64,000 nt of DNA from Cephalotus follicularis (Eukaryota; Streptophyta; Magnoliopsida; Oxalidales; Cephalotaceae): NCBI GenBank assembly GCA_001972305.1, contig BDDD01001357.1, positions 1 to 64,000 of the forward strand, read 5' to 3'. Position numbers and translations under genes: made by a program. Below, piece by piece: positions 10,718 to 25,265 of the stretch; the stretch's first letter is position 1; each line of letters begins with the position of its first letter. Below the pieces are notes generated by a model. It was given only the letters and a program-made list of their open reading frames with translations, was not told the origin of the DNA and ran no database searches.

Positions 10718-12200
10718 TGTAACACCCCCGATTCGGAACTGGGATCACTCCCGATTCGGGATCGGTGTGTCACACAAAACTGAACTAAAACATATCAAAG
10801 ATCTTAATCTTAATCTTAATCTTAATCTTAATATTAATCATCATCAATACGTGGTGGTTCTAAAAATATGAAAACATGTATAATCATGGAACATAAACTG
10901 AATATGAAACATAATCTGAAAATTTTGTCATAAACCAAAATGTCATAATCCCAAAAATCATAATACTGTTTAGATAACTGGCCTATACACGACCATAACA
11001 CTACTAAAAACATAACCGAACCAATCTCATAGATGATCCTTAAACATATGTGACATCTCGCTCATCACACATTGCCCGGATGTTGTCCCAGAATACCTGC
11101 CGCATGAAAAATAAAACGCGGCTGAGCAAACCTCAGTACGGATATAGAATCATAAAACATAAAACGATAATTTAAAAGATAGAAAATACATGAATCTTTA
11201 AATATCATATACTTTATGCATAAAATAATTTAACATTATTTTCAAAAGCGAAGGTAAGTAGTCATACAATCAATTCAAAACGAATATCCAATTTTCAAAG
11301 CGTTATTCAATTTCAAAACATAATCCAAGTTCAAAATCCCAAAACATATTCAAAACGAAAAACAAATAGAGACTTATCCAATTCCATAATCTCATCTCAG
11401 AGATCCAAAGCGCATACACATATGCGTAATTGCAAGGGGTTTGCAAGGCCCACATGCCAAACGGAAGGACGTGTACGACACTACACAATCAATCCCCAGA
11501 ATCCATATCCTTAACATAACATATAACTAGAGTCGACCCATACGCCTCTATCACATATATCAGATCCATAAGTCCACATCATGGGACTTATTCATAACAT
11601 AGAGAGACGTCGTAGTCAAATAACACCGCTACGGAAGTGTCATGTCCCCGTGTCAGGCCTACGACATGCCTATGGTACCTCCATAGGTAGGAAATATCTC
11701 TGTGCATATCCTTTTTTTCAAAAACATTCCTTTATTTCTAAAAACAATTTAAAAACGTAAACACGTTTTCTAAACATTTTCTGGACATAGCAAAATCATT
11801 ACATAGCATCAACTCATTTATTTTCCACTGTAAAGAGATGATCGTATCATATTTATTAACATGTCATAGCATAAAGTTAACATTAAATTCGCAAAATGTC
11901 AACTGACTTTTATTTTCAAAATCGTATCGAATCATAAAACATAGCCAAGTTCATAAAACATAAGGAATGACATTTGAATTCATTTCATTAAAACCGTAGG
12001 AAGAGACCAAGAACGAAAAATCGGTACGTTATCCATAAAGTAAAACTATCTTTAATTTACTACAGTAAAACCGATAGGAGGGTATCAAGGAACGAAAATC
12101 CGTACTTTAATCATAAAAAGTGAAACGGGGTAGTTCCAATAAAATCAGATAACCAAAGAGCAGAAAATTTGTACCTCATGCAATCACCAAAATAACCTTA
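10718..12200 (-). repeat. Gypsy-type LTR fragment inside Copia-1
   Basis: It begins TGTAACACCCC, like the solo LTR at 21052, and shares its order of landmarks: GCGGCTGAGCAAACCTCAGTA near 11120, and the GTCATGTCCCCGTG...CCTATGGTACC block near 11640-11690 (compare 52885-52915). No matching right end (GGGGTRTTACA) was found, so it appears truncated. A TCTTAA-type tandem run sits at 10803-10840. The right limit is approximate. Confidence 0.55.
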
Positions 12201-13813
12201 AGAATATAAATCGAGACTTTTCTAGACCGCTCATCGGTTGTTGCAAACATCTAACGGAAATAAAATCGTTCTCATAAGGACTTGAAATAAAATCAGACCT
12301 CAACTCATGGGTCATTGTACACTGATCATAACCATATAAGATAATACTAGGTTTGTTAAGTCCAATTCGCAGAAGTCTCATTTAAACATAATTTTGAATT
12401 CTTGGTCTTTCGTAATTATGGCTCCTCCAACTATTCTAATCTTATCCCACACATCCATGTGAAATTCGGGAAGCTCTGCTTCCTAGTGAGGATCGAAATC
12501 TATCCAGCATGGTATAGCCTCACTTGTCAGTGACCAGTCATAGCACCTGAATAGGTAGATGTAAATGTTAATTTGCATTAGGGCCTCACCCTTGAAATGA
12601 AAGATCCGACACAAATTCGGCATGTCGACCCATATAATCCACATATGTTGCCATGCCAATAATATGGTCCCGGTATAAGTCCGAACCCACAATCCTCAAA
12701 GAAATTGACATGTTTTTATCACCCACACGTGTCTGTGTCCTGATGCCAAAACAATGTCATTTCCTTCCAGTGCACCTCGCACTGAAATTGAATAGTAATG
12801 GTCATACGGGGGACCTCTGCTGTCACAGTGCCATCCCCAATTTGTCCACACCCTTCAACAAAGGTCGTGGAAGGCCAATGAGAGGACACCCTTGTGCCCC
12901 ACCGCTTATGGGCTTAATATTTCACATATTGAGGAATTTATGTCTCATAAATTTTAGATATTACCATAAGCCATTATTAGATAATTTTTATCTTCCAATT
13001 CATTTGGAAGGCTTAACATGTTTGACGTGTTTGGATTGTTTGTAAAAAGAAAACATCCATCTCATGCAACCTATGTCCCACATAGAAATAAAAAAGGTTT
13101 GGCTAAGGATTAAATCTATGAGAGATCACACGAGCCAATGTGATCACTCGGTCTCCTAGGTGAACTATTTAAAACTACTTTATTACAAAATGCAATATGC
13201 ATACATAACCTTCACTTGTCTTGCAATTTCCTTGATCTTCCTCTTCAAGCTCCTTTGTGATTCCTTTCTCCTTTGTTTACAAAATGAAATTTCCAAATAC
13301 ATTTAAAAAATAAAGAATAGAATACAAATTGGAGGGAGAGAGAATTAAAGAAATAAGGAATAATGGTGCACACAGGCAACCGTATTACAAACAAAATAAA
13401 GCACAAGATAATAAAGCAAATTAAATCATCCACAAAAGAAACCAAAAGGTAGGTCTAATCCCATAGCCTACCATCATGCATAAGACATTTAAAATCTATA
13501 TCCACTATAGACTTTAAATAAACATAAGCAATTTCAATTTTCGATGATCAATCAAAATAATTTCAACAAGTCACCGATATTCCAGTAGACCTCCCACTAG
13601 ATTAATTAAAACCCAGTTTTCTCTTGGTTTAAGGAAAAATATATTTTAGTTTTCAAAAACTTTCCCAAAAATAGTGCACATGCACATATGCACCCAATTG
13701 CACATTATATAAAACAACCAAGGCAGGGAGTTAAACTAGAAATTCAGCTACTATAATTATTCCAAAATAGTCACCAAAATCGAAATTAAAGTCCAATGGA
13801 AATTAAAACGGAT
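12200..13813. other. Unassigned Copia-1 interior
   Basis: A/T-rich sequence without recognisable coding. The part next to the primer site should be the Copia-1 leader and gag region, but no gag motif or zinc knuckle is visible. A GTCCCACATAGAAATAAAAA motif at 13076 resembles sequences found in other plant LTRs; I could not define an element around it. Confidence 0.3.
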
Positions 13814-13826
13814 CGCTCTGATACCA
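13814..13826 (-). other. Primer-binding site of Copia-1
   Basis: The minus strand reads TGGTATCAGAGCG, complementary to the 3' end of initiator Met tRNA, starting one base after the 5' LTR end. It fixes the element's orientation. Confidence 0.85.
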
Positions 13827-13827
13827 C

Positions 13828-16340
13828 TGTTGGGAAACCTGGGAGGATTTCTTGTCGATTTTGGGTCTAGGATGCAAGTGTGTATAATTTAAATTTTTCA
13901 AAACACCAAGACTGCAAGTCAAGGTTCACATTGACATCCTACTACCATAATCAATATGCCAAGGATCTTCGTTTAATATTCAATCGAACCAACAAAACTA
14001 GTCAAGCATACACATATTTATAAACCGAATACAATTCAGTAACCATAAGTACAAAAGGGTAGAAACCATACCAACATTGGAGGCTCCACCACTTTGCTGC
14101 TACGAGCTTGCAGCAGCAAATGCATATCACTGGAGCTCCTGTAGGATTCTGGCCATCTCGCAGGAGCTCCGACCACGACGCCATCAGTCTCCAAAAGCGT
14201 CGATCTACCCATTGCTAACCGAGACTCGCTGAGAACTACCACGGATCACACAGGTGCAGCCGGCAGCGGCTGGAACTCGCTGAGTTGGACTCAGCGGATC
14301 CGCTAAACCCGCCATGGACCGGCCGCGCCATCATCGGTCACCAAAAAACCTAATCTTCACTCTAGTGGTTGAGAATCGTTGTTACTCGCCAGAGAATGGG
14401 CAGTCAAAGCCAACGACGAGTCAAACTTGCTGAGTCGACTCACCCATCGAACACAGGTCCGACCACAACATATCGCCACCATAACCAACCTTCAAATCTT
14501 CGAATCTATTCGATGATACCCAAGACCTACTGTGACTCAGCCCATAATTCCAAGCCATAGCCCTTAATGCACCATCGCGACTGAGTTGACTCAGTGTATA
14601 AAATCCGGCCAAAAATGCACAGAAAACACCTAAACTAGAATCAAAATAGATAGAGCCAAATATTGGCTCCACCTATTGTAATCACCGGTGGTGGAAAGAG
14701 AAGTCGGCAGAGGGTGACGGCAAAAACGCCTAGCTTTGCCGCCAGAGAGAATCGAAAGAGAAATAAGGAGAGAGAGAGAGAGTGAGAGAGAGAGAGAGGA
14801 GGAGGATAAGGCGTACCATGAACGAGACACACCTCTTTCCCGGTCATTGGCACCCCACACCTTTCTTCTCCAACCGAGACGCGTGCCCCGCGCGCTGTAT
14901 CAAGAACTGCATGTTCTCTCTCTTTCATTTTATCGCACCAGGTGCATTAGGCGTGAAAAAATGTGTTAAGTCACTATTCAACTTATGCCTTTTTCTATAT
15001 ATCTCTTTTTAATCTTTCTCTCTTTTTAATCATGCGCCCCGCGCATTGTATGTTTTAACATACTCCCACTATAACTTCTCTTTATATATCAATAAGATAA
15101 TTTGGTAGGGAAAGACACAAACCACTAATATCAAATTAATATATACTAGTTAGAAACTAGTTTTACCACCAAGCAGCATGTATGCAGCATGCATCACTTT
15201 TTCGATAATCAGGCAAGACCCGAAAGTCCAGTCGGATTTCGGTACGGCAATAAATTTCCCAAAACATCCCAGAGTTCTGGTACGACTATCCTACTAATAC
15301 CCCAGGTATGATTTCTAATCATCCCCCAAATCGTTGGACCGAAGTTTCACATCTATCATTCGTTAGTCAGTTAACCGGTACTTTATTCTTGTCATCGGTT
15401 TACGTATCATGTATCCCTCGTCATACTTGGCTCAAACCACGAACTAGGGTTTGGATAAATGTCAACCCTAGGAAAAATCGTGATGCTATAAATCTATGAA
15501 GACACTAAGTCTATCGGCAGTCCTCCCCAGAAACCCCATTTTCAGTCTGCCTACACCTGGTCAAGATTTAAGTCTACAATGGACATAAATATAAAGAGCC
15601 TATCACCCTCAATACGGGTGTGAAGATCCCATGTTGCACACTCGCCAATACATCTCAATGTAGTTCCCACAAGTCCCAAAGACAACCCTTTTGCCAGTAC
15701 GGGGCTAGTGCTGGGGAAGGTGGAAATCAAAGTCAAGCGGTTACTACACAACGTATGCTAGCCGCTCAGGTCTAAGTTACAACACATGTCACGATGGCCT
15801 ACTAGTCCTACTAGTCTCCTTCGACTATACACTACCAAGACAATAGGAATCCTATCGACAAAGGTATCGACTATCCAGATAGGTTTCCTATGGTGGGTCG
15901 GTTCAATGTCATGCTCTCTCGCACGCACCCCGTATTAGCTTTAGGGTAAACCCAAATGACAATGAGAGAATCCATCCTCCACTAACCCGGGAGCAAGCAT
16001 AATACGACAAGACTTTACGGTTCATCAATTGGTCTAAGAAAGTGAACTTATGACTTGAAACGTTTTGTCAGAAGGGAATAAGGATCTCATTCTCATAACC
16101 TCCCAGGCACGAGATCCAACCCCACGAACGATAGGGCGCTATATGTGTATTCAGTTGATATGTTGATCAAGCTGATTCCGTAGTTGTGGTTGGGATAATA
16201 CATATAGTATATGCCATTGTTAATGAATTATGCACATAAAACATAAATGGAACTAAGAATGTTTAAACATGGAGTGTAACATATGAGTAAAACATATGAA
16301 TGCAGCCACCTTTGGCTTGCAGGGACATCCCTATCTAACA
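13828..16340 (-). repeat. 5' LTR of Copia-1
   Basis: 2,513 bp, homologous to 3405-5968. Palindromes such as GCTGAGTCGACTCACC (near 14439) occupy the same relative places as in the other LTR. It is followed by GACGA, the partner of GATGA at 3400. Confidence 0.85.
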
Positions 16341-17500
16341 GACGAGGCATTATTGTTTTTACATTAAAGTTTCCATACCATACTCCATTATGTACATTAT
16401 GAGTAGTAAATGACTTTAACCTTACTAACTTTTTAATTCATGGTATAAAATGTAAGAGTTACATTAATATGATGTAAAGGATTTAGTGTGGTTTTGGTTA
16501 AAATGATGGAGTAAGGGGTGGATCATGAGAGTCATGATCTAAGGGATTTAATGTTGAGTGTTGTATACACTTTGCCATAAAGTAACTTGATTTTTCAAGG
16601 TTGAATTTTAGCCCTTGGATCAGTCCATGAGATGAATAGCTAAGATTGAATCTTAACTTTAAGGGTTGGATTTGAATCATGGGATGAATGATTAGATTGA
16701 GAGACAAGTGGCATGTGTGGTTGGATGACACATGACACTTTGATTAGGTTTTTTACTAAACCCTAATTCTCCCTCACCCAAAACTCAAATCCAAGCCCAT
16801 ATTCAAATTGAGCCTTTATATCACTAAAACCAAAAGTAAGTTTGGGCCTCAAGAGACTTGGTGGGCACTCAGTATTTCCAACCCAATTTGAATAGTAAAT
16901 CTCGAGCCTGAAATTTTAAAATTTTAAAATTTTTTCAAGAGTTGATAATATTGTATGGACATAGACTTTATTTGATGCTCACTAATACTCATATATTTAA
17001 CCATTGTTTATATTCAATGTGATTGAATTAAAATATGCATGATGGTAGTTCATGGACTTTAGGCTAGATGGGTGATTTTGTTTATTCAAGAGTTGAATGC
17101 TTGGTAGCTTTATTGCTTTAATGGTGGGTGAATGTAATATTCTTTTAACAAGGCTTTCATGCCTCTTCTCTCCACTAATTTTAATCCGTATTAACTTTCT
17201 ACCTTCCTCTTATAATTTTTCTCGATTTGAAATCGAGTTTCTTTTTAATTTATAAGTGATAGTAATTTATTAATTGGCAAGAGTCAAGGTGGAAGATGGA
17301 CAAGAGGATTAAAGATTTAATTGTAATATTCATGTACACCCATGACTTGTATGTGATATAATCATTATTGTAATAATCTCTTAGGATAAGACCATGCAAT
17401 GACCCAAATTTATCTATTGTATTTTATTTTATATTTGGTATTATATGTACCCTATTTGTATTTGTTTGGATTAGAGTATTTTTTTTCTTCTCTTAATTAT
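16341..17500. other. Unassigned A/T-rich sequence
   Basis: I see no ORF of note, no terminal repeats and no RNA gene. It may be older host or transposon-derived DNA into which Copia-1 (left) and the gypsy LTR (right) inserted. Confidence 0.4.
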
Positions 17501-19975
17501 TACTGATATGCATATTTACAATTTTAGTATTCGTGTTCATTGCGTTTGAGTTTCGGAGTGTAGGGCTTCTATTATTGTGGACACATGTGCAATTGAACAA
17601 CGACCACATATTTACCTTTAAGATCGACCCCGCCTATCACGCAACTCACAAAAATCCTACCCTATCATCACAATCTCACATCTCTCTCGTAGCCACACTC
17701 CCAAATACACTTTATCTATATTCTAAGCCACACAAGTTCACTCATAAACGACCACCCATAGAAGCACCTAGACTAACACTTACAACACACACATAATGCA
17801 AACAAACACAATCTCTTCATCTCCCTCTTACTATCAACGCCACCAGCCCTAAAGGAAGAAATTTTAAAGCTTCATCTCCTTGCATCTTCACACCATCAAC
17901 ATCCATTGAAGCTTGCTCAACCGATGTATTTTAGACTTGAGTCTAACCTCCATTTTCTAATTGAATCTCTAAACTACAAGCTTCAAGCATTTTTGCATAG
18001 TTTCTCTACCTAAAATGCTACCGATTATGCATAATATATACTGTTTTAACTGATTTGTAGACTGATTTGGTAGTTAAAATGGTTGATAGCGCTTTTTAGT
18101 GTTTCGATTGGATTTTGACCTAGAATGATTCTAGGGTTAAATCAATAGATTTAAATGATTCTAAACTGTTTTAAATACCCTAATATACATATACAAACAC
18201 TTAAACGTGGAAGAAACGATTTACCAAAGGATTGATTGAAAATGGATTTTGAAACATTAAATTGCCAAAACTATTGTCTGCCTAAACACTAGCGATTTAA
18301 CCAGAAGCGTCATTGTTTAGTGCAGTTTAATTCGTGAAATCAGATGAAACCCAATCAAAGTACTGACGCTTTGATGTTACACGTCGTCGCTTAGCCTCGG
18401 TTCATCCCAGCACTAAGCGCTGCCACCAAAGAGCAGACACTTTCACACAAACAAAGCGTCGCCACTTTAGTCAAATTGTCACCACTTAGCACACTTATTA
18501 CAAGACTGAAGTAAGGCTATAAAGCGTTGTCTCTCACAATGGAAGCGCTGCTATTTAGGCCCTGTTTTCTACCATTTAAATTAAATTATTTGTAATCCGC
18601 TTTCAAAATAATTGCTTGGTCGGATCGATATTGTGATCACTTAAGCCTTTTAAGTTGTTTTCTCTCTAGTTAGGTAGATCAATTGATTTGTACAACACTA
18701 TCAATTGACATGATTGACCAATAGATTCACTAACTAAGTAGAATTGCCCTATTGACTGATTTGGGACTACAATCCACCCATCGACTGACCCTTCGTATTG
18801 CACAATTGTGTAGTTGCGTTGATTGACACTTGATTGATTTGACCGTGACCATAGGCGTGTTAGCGATCTCTGCTTGGGCTGGCCAAAAGATGGTTAAATG
18901 TTCATTGTTCCCCCTGTTAGACCGTTGCTGCTTATTGGCTTTTACCATTGATTTGTATTGATTGATTGTTCCTATTAGAGATACCTCATGACCTTAGTCA
19001 GGTGTGAGATGATCGTTATATACCATTTGTTCTCCCTGATTGGATCGTCACCAGCCTTTGGACAATACTATTACTTGAACCGCCCACTGGCATAATTATT
19101 ACCCTCTAGTGGCACTTACCACCATGAATACGTTTAGATGGCACTTACCACCAAGTATGCGCACAAGTGGCACTTACCACTATGCATATACTCAGTCAGC
19201 ACTTACCACTAAGAAGGCCTAGTGGGTTTAATATGTCGATCTAAGTCTACTAAGATGGTCTAGCCGTCCTCTCTACCAGATTACCCTCCGGGGGTTAAAT
19301 TGTCAGTATTGATGTATATATTTGAGGTCACACGCTCTATAGGATTTACTTGATTTGATGTGAGTGTACTCGCACTCTGCTATTGATTGTCTGTTAAATG
19401 ATTGATAGGACCGATATTTAATCTCACTCTTATACCCCGATATGAGACGGTTGTATACGACTGGTAGATCGAAATTGACATTCATGCATTTTTACACGTC
19501 ATACATTACTGCTGTACACTTATTACCTAACACCGTGCAGTTACACATATATATGATATTGCATACATATAAATAGCATAATCTACATATGAGGATGTAT
19601 CTACTTGGTCCTATGGATAACCTATCCTTCGGGTTGGGGACTTTATTTTGTTACAGGTATTCCTACTGGGACCAGTGGTCGTGGAGATTGCTAGTTCCAC
19701 ATTTCCGCAGAAGACTTGTAAGATTATAATGCTTTATTGCTTTTAACATGTATTGAACCAGTACTGTATTTGTATTGATATCGTACTCGAATTCATGCTT
19801 GTAATAATTAGTATGGTTTACTCTTATTACTTCTGAAGCTTTATGAATTGTATATGTTGTAATAAATTTTTAAACTATCCTGTTTTTTAATATACGACCT
19901 AGGCCCAATTATTGATTTGACTGTATGATCTGTATGTAACACCATGTGCCTGGCCCTTCGAGCGCGGGGCGTCAT
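17500..19975 (+). repeat. Old gypsy-type LTR-like block
   Basis: The right edge reads CCTTCGAGCGCGGGGCGTCATA, resembling a decayed GGGGCGTGACA LTR end. Upstream there is a TTACAGGT...GGGACCAGTGGTCGTGGAGATT segment and a short repeated GTGGCACTTACCACCA unit (19100-19210), features seen in Tekay-type LTRs. AAGCGYYGCC-like short motifs recur at 18310-18560. The left edge is not defined. Confidence 0.35.
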
Positions 19976-20728
19976 ATACTATTAGTTTAAAAGTCCATGA
20001 TTTCCATTAGAATAAGGAAGTATGAAATGCATGCTTAGAGTAAATGTGTCATGATAGATATTTCAACAATCTCTCCATATATGCCATCTATATGTCAACC
20101 GTACTAATAAAGGGATTACTAATCATTTGATACCTTGAATATGACTCCCGATAACTGATTGATCGAGGTAAAAATGATTTTGGAAAAATTCGAACCTTGA
20201 TGATTATCATATTCTTGAAAGGGTGACACTTTGAGTTTAGTCATTTTCACTCATTGATTCCCATTCCAAGTTTTTGCCTTTGATATTTATTTAATCATTT
20301 GACTCATTCATGAATTAATGTTTGAGACTCTTAAATTTTGGGTAAAACAAGAGAAAAAAGTTGTTAAGCAATATTTACATAAATAGAGGTACCAAGCAAA
20401 AATGAAAAATAAAATATTTTTTGAATGAACATGCATGAATGGTGAAAGAGAAATCAAAACCTTCGATTTTTTTTTTAAAAAATAAAAAATTAATGAATAT
20501 CTTTACAAGGTTTCACATAGATACAAATGTTTGAAAAACTATTTTTCAAGAACCAAAAAAACCATAATATACACCTGTCAACTTTTAGTGTGCGTCCTTG
20601 AAATTTTGATTTTGTTTCTTTTATTAACCGCAAATTCTGGCAACTAAGAAAAATGGAGAAATCCATCAAAACATTGTACAAATGAATGTATTATGAATGA
20701 GGACAAACAAATTATTTGCTCAAACATG

Positions 20729-20750
20729 GATAATAATAATAATAATAATA

Positions 20751-20822
<72 letters not shown>
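20729..20822. repeat. (AAT)n microsatellite
   Basis: About 90 bp of TAA/AAT trinucleotide repeat with one phase break near 20751. Confidence 0.95.
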
Positions 20823-20824
<2 letters not shown>

Positions 20825-21051
20825 TTACAAACAAATGTGTTATAAATGAGAAAAAAGAAAGAAATTATATACTCAGATTAATTTTCAAGGATATGAATGA
20901 TCATATGAATTTATTTACACAAGTTTGACATGCATACAAAAATTAATTTTGATGGTTAGAATATTATTTACACAATAAAAATGCATGTCATAACGAAACA
21001 TTAACTTTACAACAATTTTTATTCTGACATGGATCTCTTTTAGTCATGACA

Positions 21052-21699
21052 TGTAACACCCCTACTAGATAGGATGTAATACCGAACAGACTCACAAAAT
21101 TCACATCAAAAGAATAAATCAGCTTTTATTTAAGGAAGTAGTCAATAATCCAAAACAATACCATAAGCTCAAATTCAAGTAAAATTTAATTTGAAACTAA
21201 AATCCAAGGTCTTCACATGACCACTAATCAACCAAAATAAATAAAATATGACTGCTAACTAATCCTCTGACATACGGGTAGTTCACTCATCACACTTGGC
21301 CCTGATGCCCTTGATTACCTGTCGCAAAGAAAGAAATACGGCTAAGCAAACCTCAGTATGAATATAGAATAGCAAAAATAAGTAACAAATAACTTAAAGA
21401 TTGACAGTTTGCAAAATCTCAAACAACATATACATATAGCTTTAGAAATTTTCATAAAGTAAATAAGAGTTTCCAAGCATATTATTTCATACTGAGTTCC
21501 AAACAAACAGACAAATCCTGCATATGTGCAAAGCCAAACAAGCAGTAACATATCGGTACGTAAAAATAGATGTAAGGGATTTTCTGAGATCCACATGAGT
21601 AACGGAATGATGTGTACGGTACAACACAACCAATTCCCGAACAGACAGACAGACAAATATCCTAGGGCCTACCCATACGCCTCCAATTATCGTCACACT
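21052..21699 (-). repeat. Gypsy solo LTR, segment 1 of 3
   Basis: It starts TGTAACACCCC, preceded by TGACA (21047-21051). The LTR is split by Copia-2 and by a second solo LTR and ends at 56881 with GGGGTATTACA followed by TGACA. Terminal 11 bases are inverted repeats with one mismatch. The orientation (minus) follows from the AAACCTCAGTATGAATAT segment, the reverse of a landmark in the plus-strand Tekay-like LTR. Confidence 0.85.
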
Positions 21700-21735
21700 T
21701 GAACGATAAATATAGATACCTGTCAAAAAAACAAT
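21700..21735 (-). repeat. Copia-2 3' LTR, left fragment
   Basis: The first 36 bases match the 5' LTR at 52326 onwards (TGAACRATAAATATAG). The match breaks exactly at the CACTA terminus and resumes at 37839 after one copy of the AAT duplication. Confidence 0.9.
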
Positions 21736-21756
21736 CACTACAAGAAAAATCAGTTT

Positions 21757-22015
21757 TTGAAATGCAGCCTTTTGAAACGGATCACGCGGCCATTTCAAAA
21801 GGCTATCCTTTTGAAACGACCGCTATTCCGTTTCAAAAGGCTACCCTTTTGAAACGGCAACGTTTTTCGTTTCAAAAGTCTACCCTTTTGAAACGGTTAA
21901 TAAATAACCGTTTCAAAAAGTACTGCCTTTTGAAACGGTTAAGCATCACCGTTTCAAAAGGGGCATACATTTTTGAAACAGTAATGCTTAACCGTTTCAA
22001 AAGGTGCATAAATTT
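21757..22015. repeat. Left sub-terminal repeats of the CACTA element
   Basis: About ten half-sites of CCTTTTGAAACGG in alternating orientation, many paired as hairpins around short spacers. In Spm, sub-terminal motifs of this kind bind the TNPA protein; here the motif differs and binding is inferred. Confidence 0.8.
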
Positions 22016-24590
22016 TTTTTTATATTATTTTGAGGCAAGTCTCATATATAACTTCTCTCTCTTTCTCACCGTCATTCTTCTCTTCTCCTTCTTCCTCACG
22101 GAGCTCGCCTCCTCCATTAATAGTGGAGTAAAAAATCTTAGTTTTTCTTGAGAGGTAGACAACTCTTCATCCTCTTCTCGGTTACATGGTCACAATGGGT
22201 GGAGATAACTCACATATTGTGATTTATCTCAACCTTTTGTGATTGTAGATTTAGGTCAATATTCACATCAGCTTTCCTCCTTCAAGTATGTTCAAGGCCG
22301 GAGCTTGTGGAGCATCTTTGGTGAAGGAAGCAAGCTTGGAAGTGAAGAAATCGTGAGTTGCCATTTTCGGGTCCGACCTACAAGCTTGAATAAATGGATT
22401 CTTGCTTCACATTTGTTGTTCCTATGGCGTCCGTGAGCATCTTTTGTGAAGACAAATGGTGTGAATCTTTGTTTGGAGGAACACACAAATTTGGAGAATT
22501 TGAATGGGGATAGCACAGAATGAGGTATTTGTATTCTATCCATTCCCTTCTCATTTGTGATGTTTCTATGTGTTGTTGTGATCGGGCTTGAGGGCTGGGA
22601 TTCCCATCCCAGTCGTGCCCCTGTTTCTGCAGGTTGTCCTTCCTTGCATTCCTATGGTTGAATGAACACTAGTTCTTTGGCCATACTTATTGCAATAGAG
22701 AAGTGCATCAATGATAGAGAAAAAGTGGTTTCGTTTATTGTTTAAATCATTAACGCTCCATCCTATACCAGATTGTTCTAACTGTGTTGTGCAAGTGTGA
22801 AGGAATGAAAAAGATTCCAGACTCTCTGGTAAACAGGGATATTGTAGAGAAATGGATGATCCCATACCACCTTTTGGAGGTTCGGTAGGGAGTGTGTTAG
22901 AGGTTGGTGGGGATATGTATGTTTTGCGGTTGATTGAGCTTCTTAGGACTCCATCCAGGTTTCGGTGCGGGTCTGGGCTATGCTCAGCGCTGTCATGCTG
23001 GTATGCCCAGGCAGTCTTTTCTTTTAGCACTGTTATGCTGTTATATGTTATACATGCCGGCTGGAGGTTTTTTCTGCAGGTCTGCCTTCTTTTGTGGCTA
23101 GCCGGTGGGTCTTGTTAGTTCTGTTGCCAGGCTTGTTTGCTGGCCGCTGCTCTGCTCTTCCAGTTCTGGTTTCAGCTTGGCTTGGCCCCTTCATCTACTA
23201 ATGTTTGCAGCGAGGTTTTGTTTGTGCTGTGGGTTGAGTTTTTTGATTCATGATTGGTGATGCAGGTATGTTGGTGTGCAGCTGTGTTGCTTGTGGCTTG
23301 CTGTATGTGGCAGGCTGGAGTCTTATGGGCAGTGGGATATGTCCTGGTTTTGTGATGTGCTGCTGTGTTTTTTCTGGGGTTGCAGGTTCTGGTATTTTGT
23401 CTGTGTCCAACTGTTTGTAGCATATCCTTGAACTGCTATGTTCAATAGCAATTCCCGGATATGCTATGCAATGCAGGCGGGTGTTATTTGGGATATGGGT
23501 GTGTTTCACTGTTGTTGCTGGTTGCTTCAGCAAGCCACAGATCTTCATGGTCCAGGATACAGCCAGGCCAGTTGAAGCATCTGCAGTTGTCTATGCGTTA
23601 GGCCCTTGTGCGGGTTCGCTGAGTCTATGCTTTCTTCTGGCCCTTGCTCCTTCGTGTATATGGCCATGTGTATAGTTTTTGTTTTTCAGTTGGTATGTAT
23701 ATCTGATGTTCCATGCATGTTTAGTATGGCAGGTCGTTGTTAGTGTTCATATGTTCTGGCATGTTTTATGTGTCCTGTTTGGATAGGGATCTCCAGTATA
23801 CGGGCTTTCTCTTGTGGTTGATTAACAAGAGTGTCTTTACCCACGGGTTGGGTATTTTTTTTTGTATATTTTCGTATAAATATACTCTCTTTGAACTTGT
23901 TAAAAAAAATCATTAACCATATATTTTGCAAGTTGTAATTCGTGGGGAAAGCAATCAGATGTTTACTCATGCTTTAATAGGGAAAACAATTCAGCGAACA
24001 TTTAAGATTGGTTTTTTTATTGGTTTCTTACCAGTATATCTTGCAAGGTTTTCACTTGCGATACTTTATCTGCATCTGGATTTGGTTATTTATTTTGGTT
24101 AGACTGTTACTTGTGCAATTTGGTGTACAAATACAGCGCATTGTATATGCACTAGGTGCAAGAGTGTGCATTGCCAGAGCTCGCTTGTCTACTAACTGTG
24201 TGTTTGTGCTCATGATTGCCTATGTGAGGAAATGACATTGCTTTTGTGAGATGGACACGAGTGTGGGCCCATGGATTTGGACAATTTTTTGTGTTGTTGG
24301 GTGCATGTTTCCAAAATACTTATCGCGCAAATTGATTGGAAGCCATTGTTGTTTGGTAACTAATAGTTGAGATTTCTGAAAAAGTGAATGTAATGGATAA
24401 AAACTTTGTAATTATGATTGTCAAGTTTCTTTAATATCATTCCATTAGCAATGTAATCTCAATTATAAGTTCATTTAGCTGACATTGAAATTAAACATAA
24501 TGTTACGTGGTTGGAATATATCTATTTTACTATAGTTGTGGTTGTTATAGGCCCATTAAATTTTAATATGAGATGGTAGTCCTTCAAAAA
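22016..24590. other. CACTA interior without recognised gene
   Basis: T/C-rich leader-like sequence (22025-22110) is followed by T/G-rich DNA. Short frames exist, e.g. ATG at 22852, but none shows a known domain or codon pattern. It could be an untranslated or intronic part of a lost transposase or a captured host sequence. Confidence 0.35.
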
Positions 24591-25265
24591 GGGTGGGAGA
24601 TCTATCTACGGTTTCCAGATTGATCAGGTCTGGAACTCATAGATCTTCCAGCCTATGGCTGGGTCAATACGGTGAGCTCAACCATAAAGGGAGCAATCGG
24701 TAAGCTCAACCGTCAGGGAGCAACAATCGGTAAGCTCGACCATAAAGGGAGCAACAATCAATACCGCTCGTCAGCGGGTCAATACAACACAATAAATGAA
24801 ACGATCGACAGAATAGGCGGACAAGGTCAACGCCCTAACATGCCGACACGAATCATAAGGTCGCTCTATAGGATCCATACAATACAATCAATCAATCAAT
24901 CCAGTCAATACAATATTGGGTAAAGTCAATAAGTGGTGGGGTCTAATGGAGAAATGGGAACGTGCGTCCATCGTACCGACTTATGCTCGCAACAACATTC
25001 ACGACTCAAGCAATCGATCGATGTACCAATACAACGTCGAAACAAAGCAATAAGTGGTGGTGCCTAATGGAGGGATGGGAACGTGCATCCATTTTACCGA
25101 CTTAGACTCGCAGCAACACTCATGACCCAAGCAATCAATCGGTCAGTACAATCAATAAAACTGTTTTCAAACACTTGAACACCTCAAGAGAGGTTCCGGT
25201 CAAGTGGCTATGTGAAAAGAAGTAGAAAACTAGCTTTAAAACAATCAAAACTCTTTTCAATACAT

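Larger units (their letters stand above)
3405..16340 (-). mobile_element. Copia-1: Ty1/copia retrotransposon, minus orientation, nearly complete frame but decayed coding
   Basis: Two similar long terminal repeats (3405-5968 and 13828-16340) run in the same direction. On the minus strand both begin TGTTA and end CCCAACA. The right LTR abuts a Met-tRNA primer site (13814-13826), and the left LTR follows a polypurine tract (5969-5981), so the element reads right to left. Flanks are GATGA (3400-3404) and GACGA (16341-16345), a TSD with one mismatch. Internal coding is limited to broken RT and integrase pieces with pol order and strand as expected; gag is not recognised. The interior was hit by a solo LTR (7145-9752) and a gypsy LTR fragment (10718 onwards). 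Confidence 0.85.
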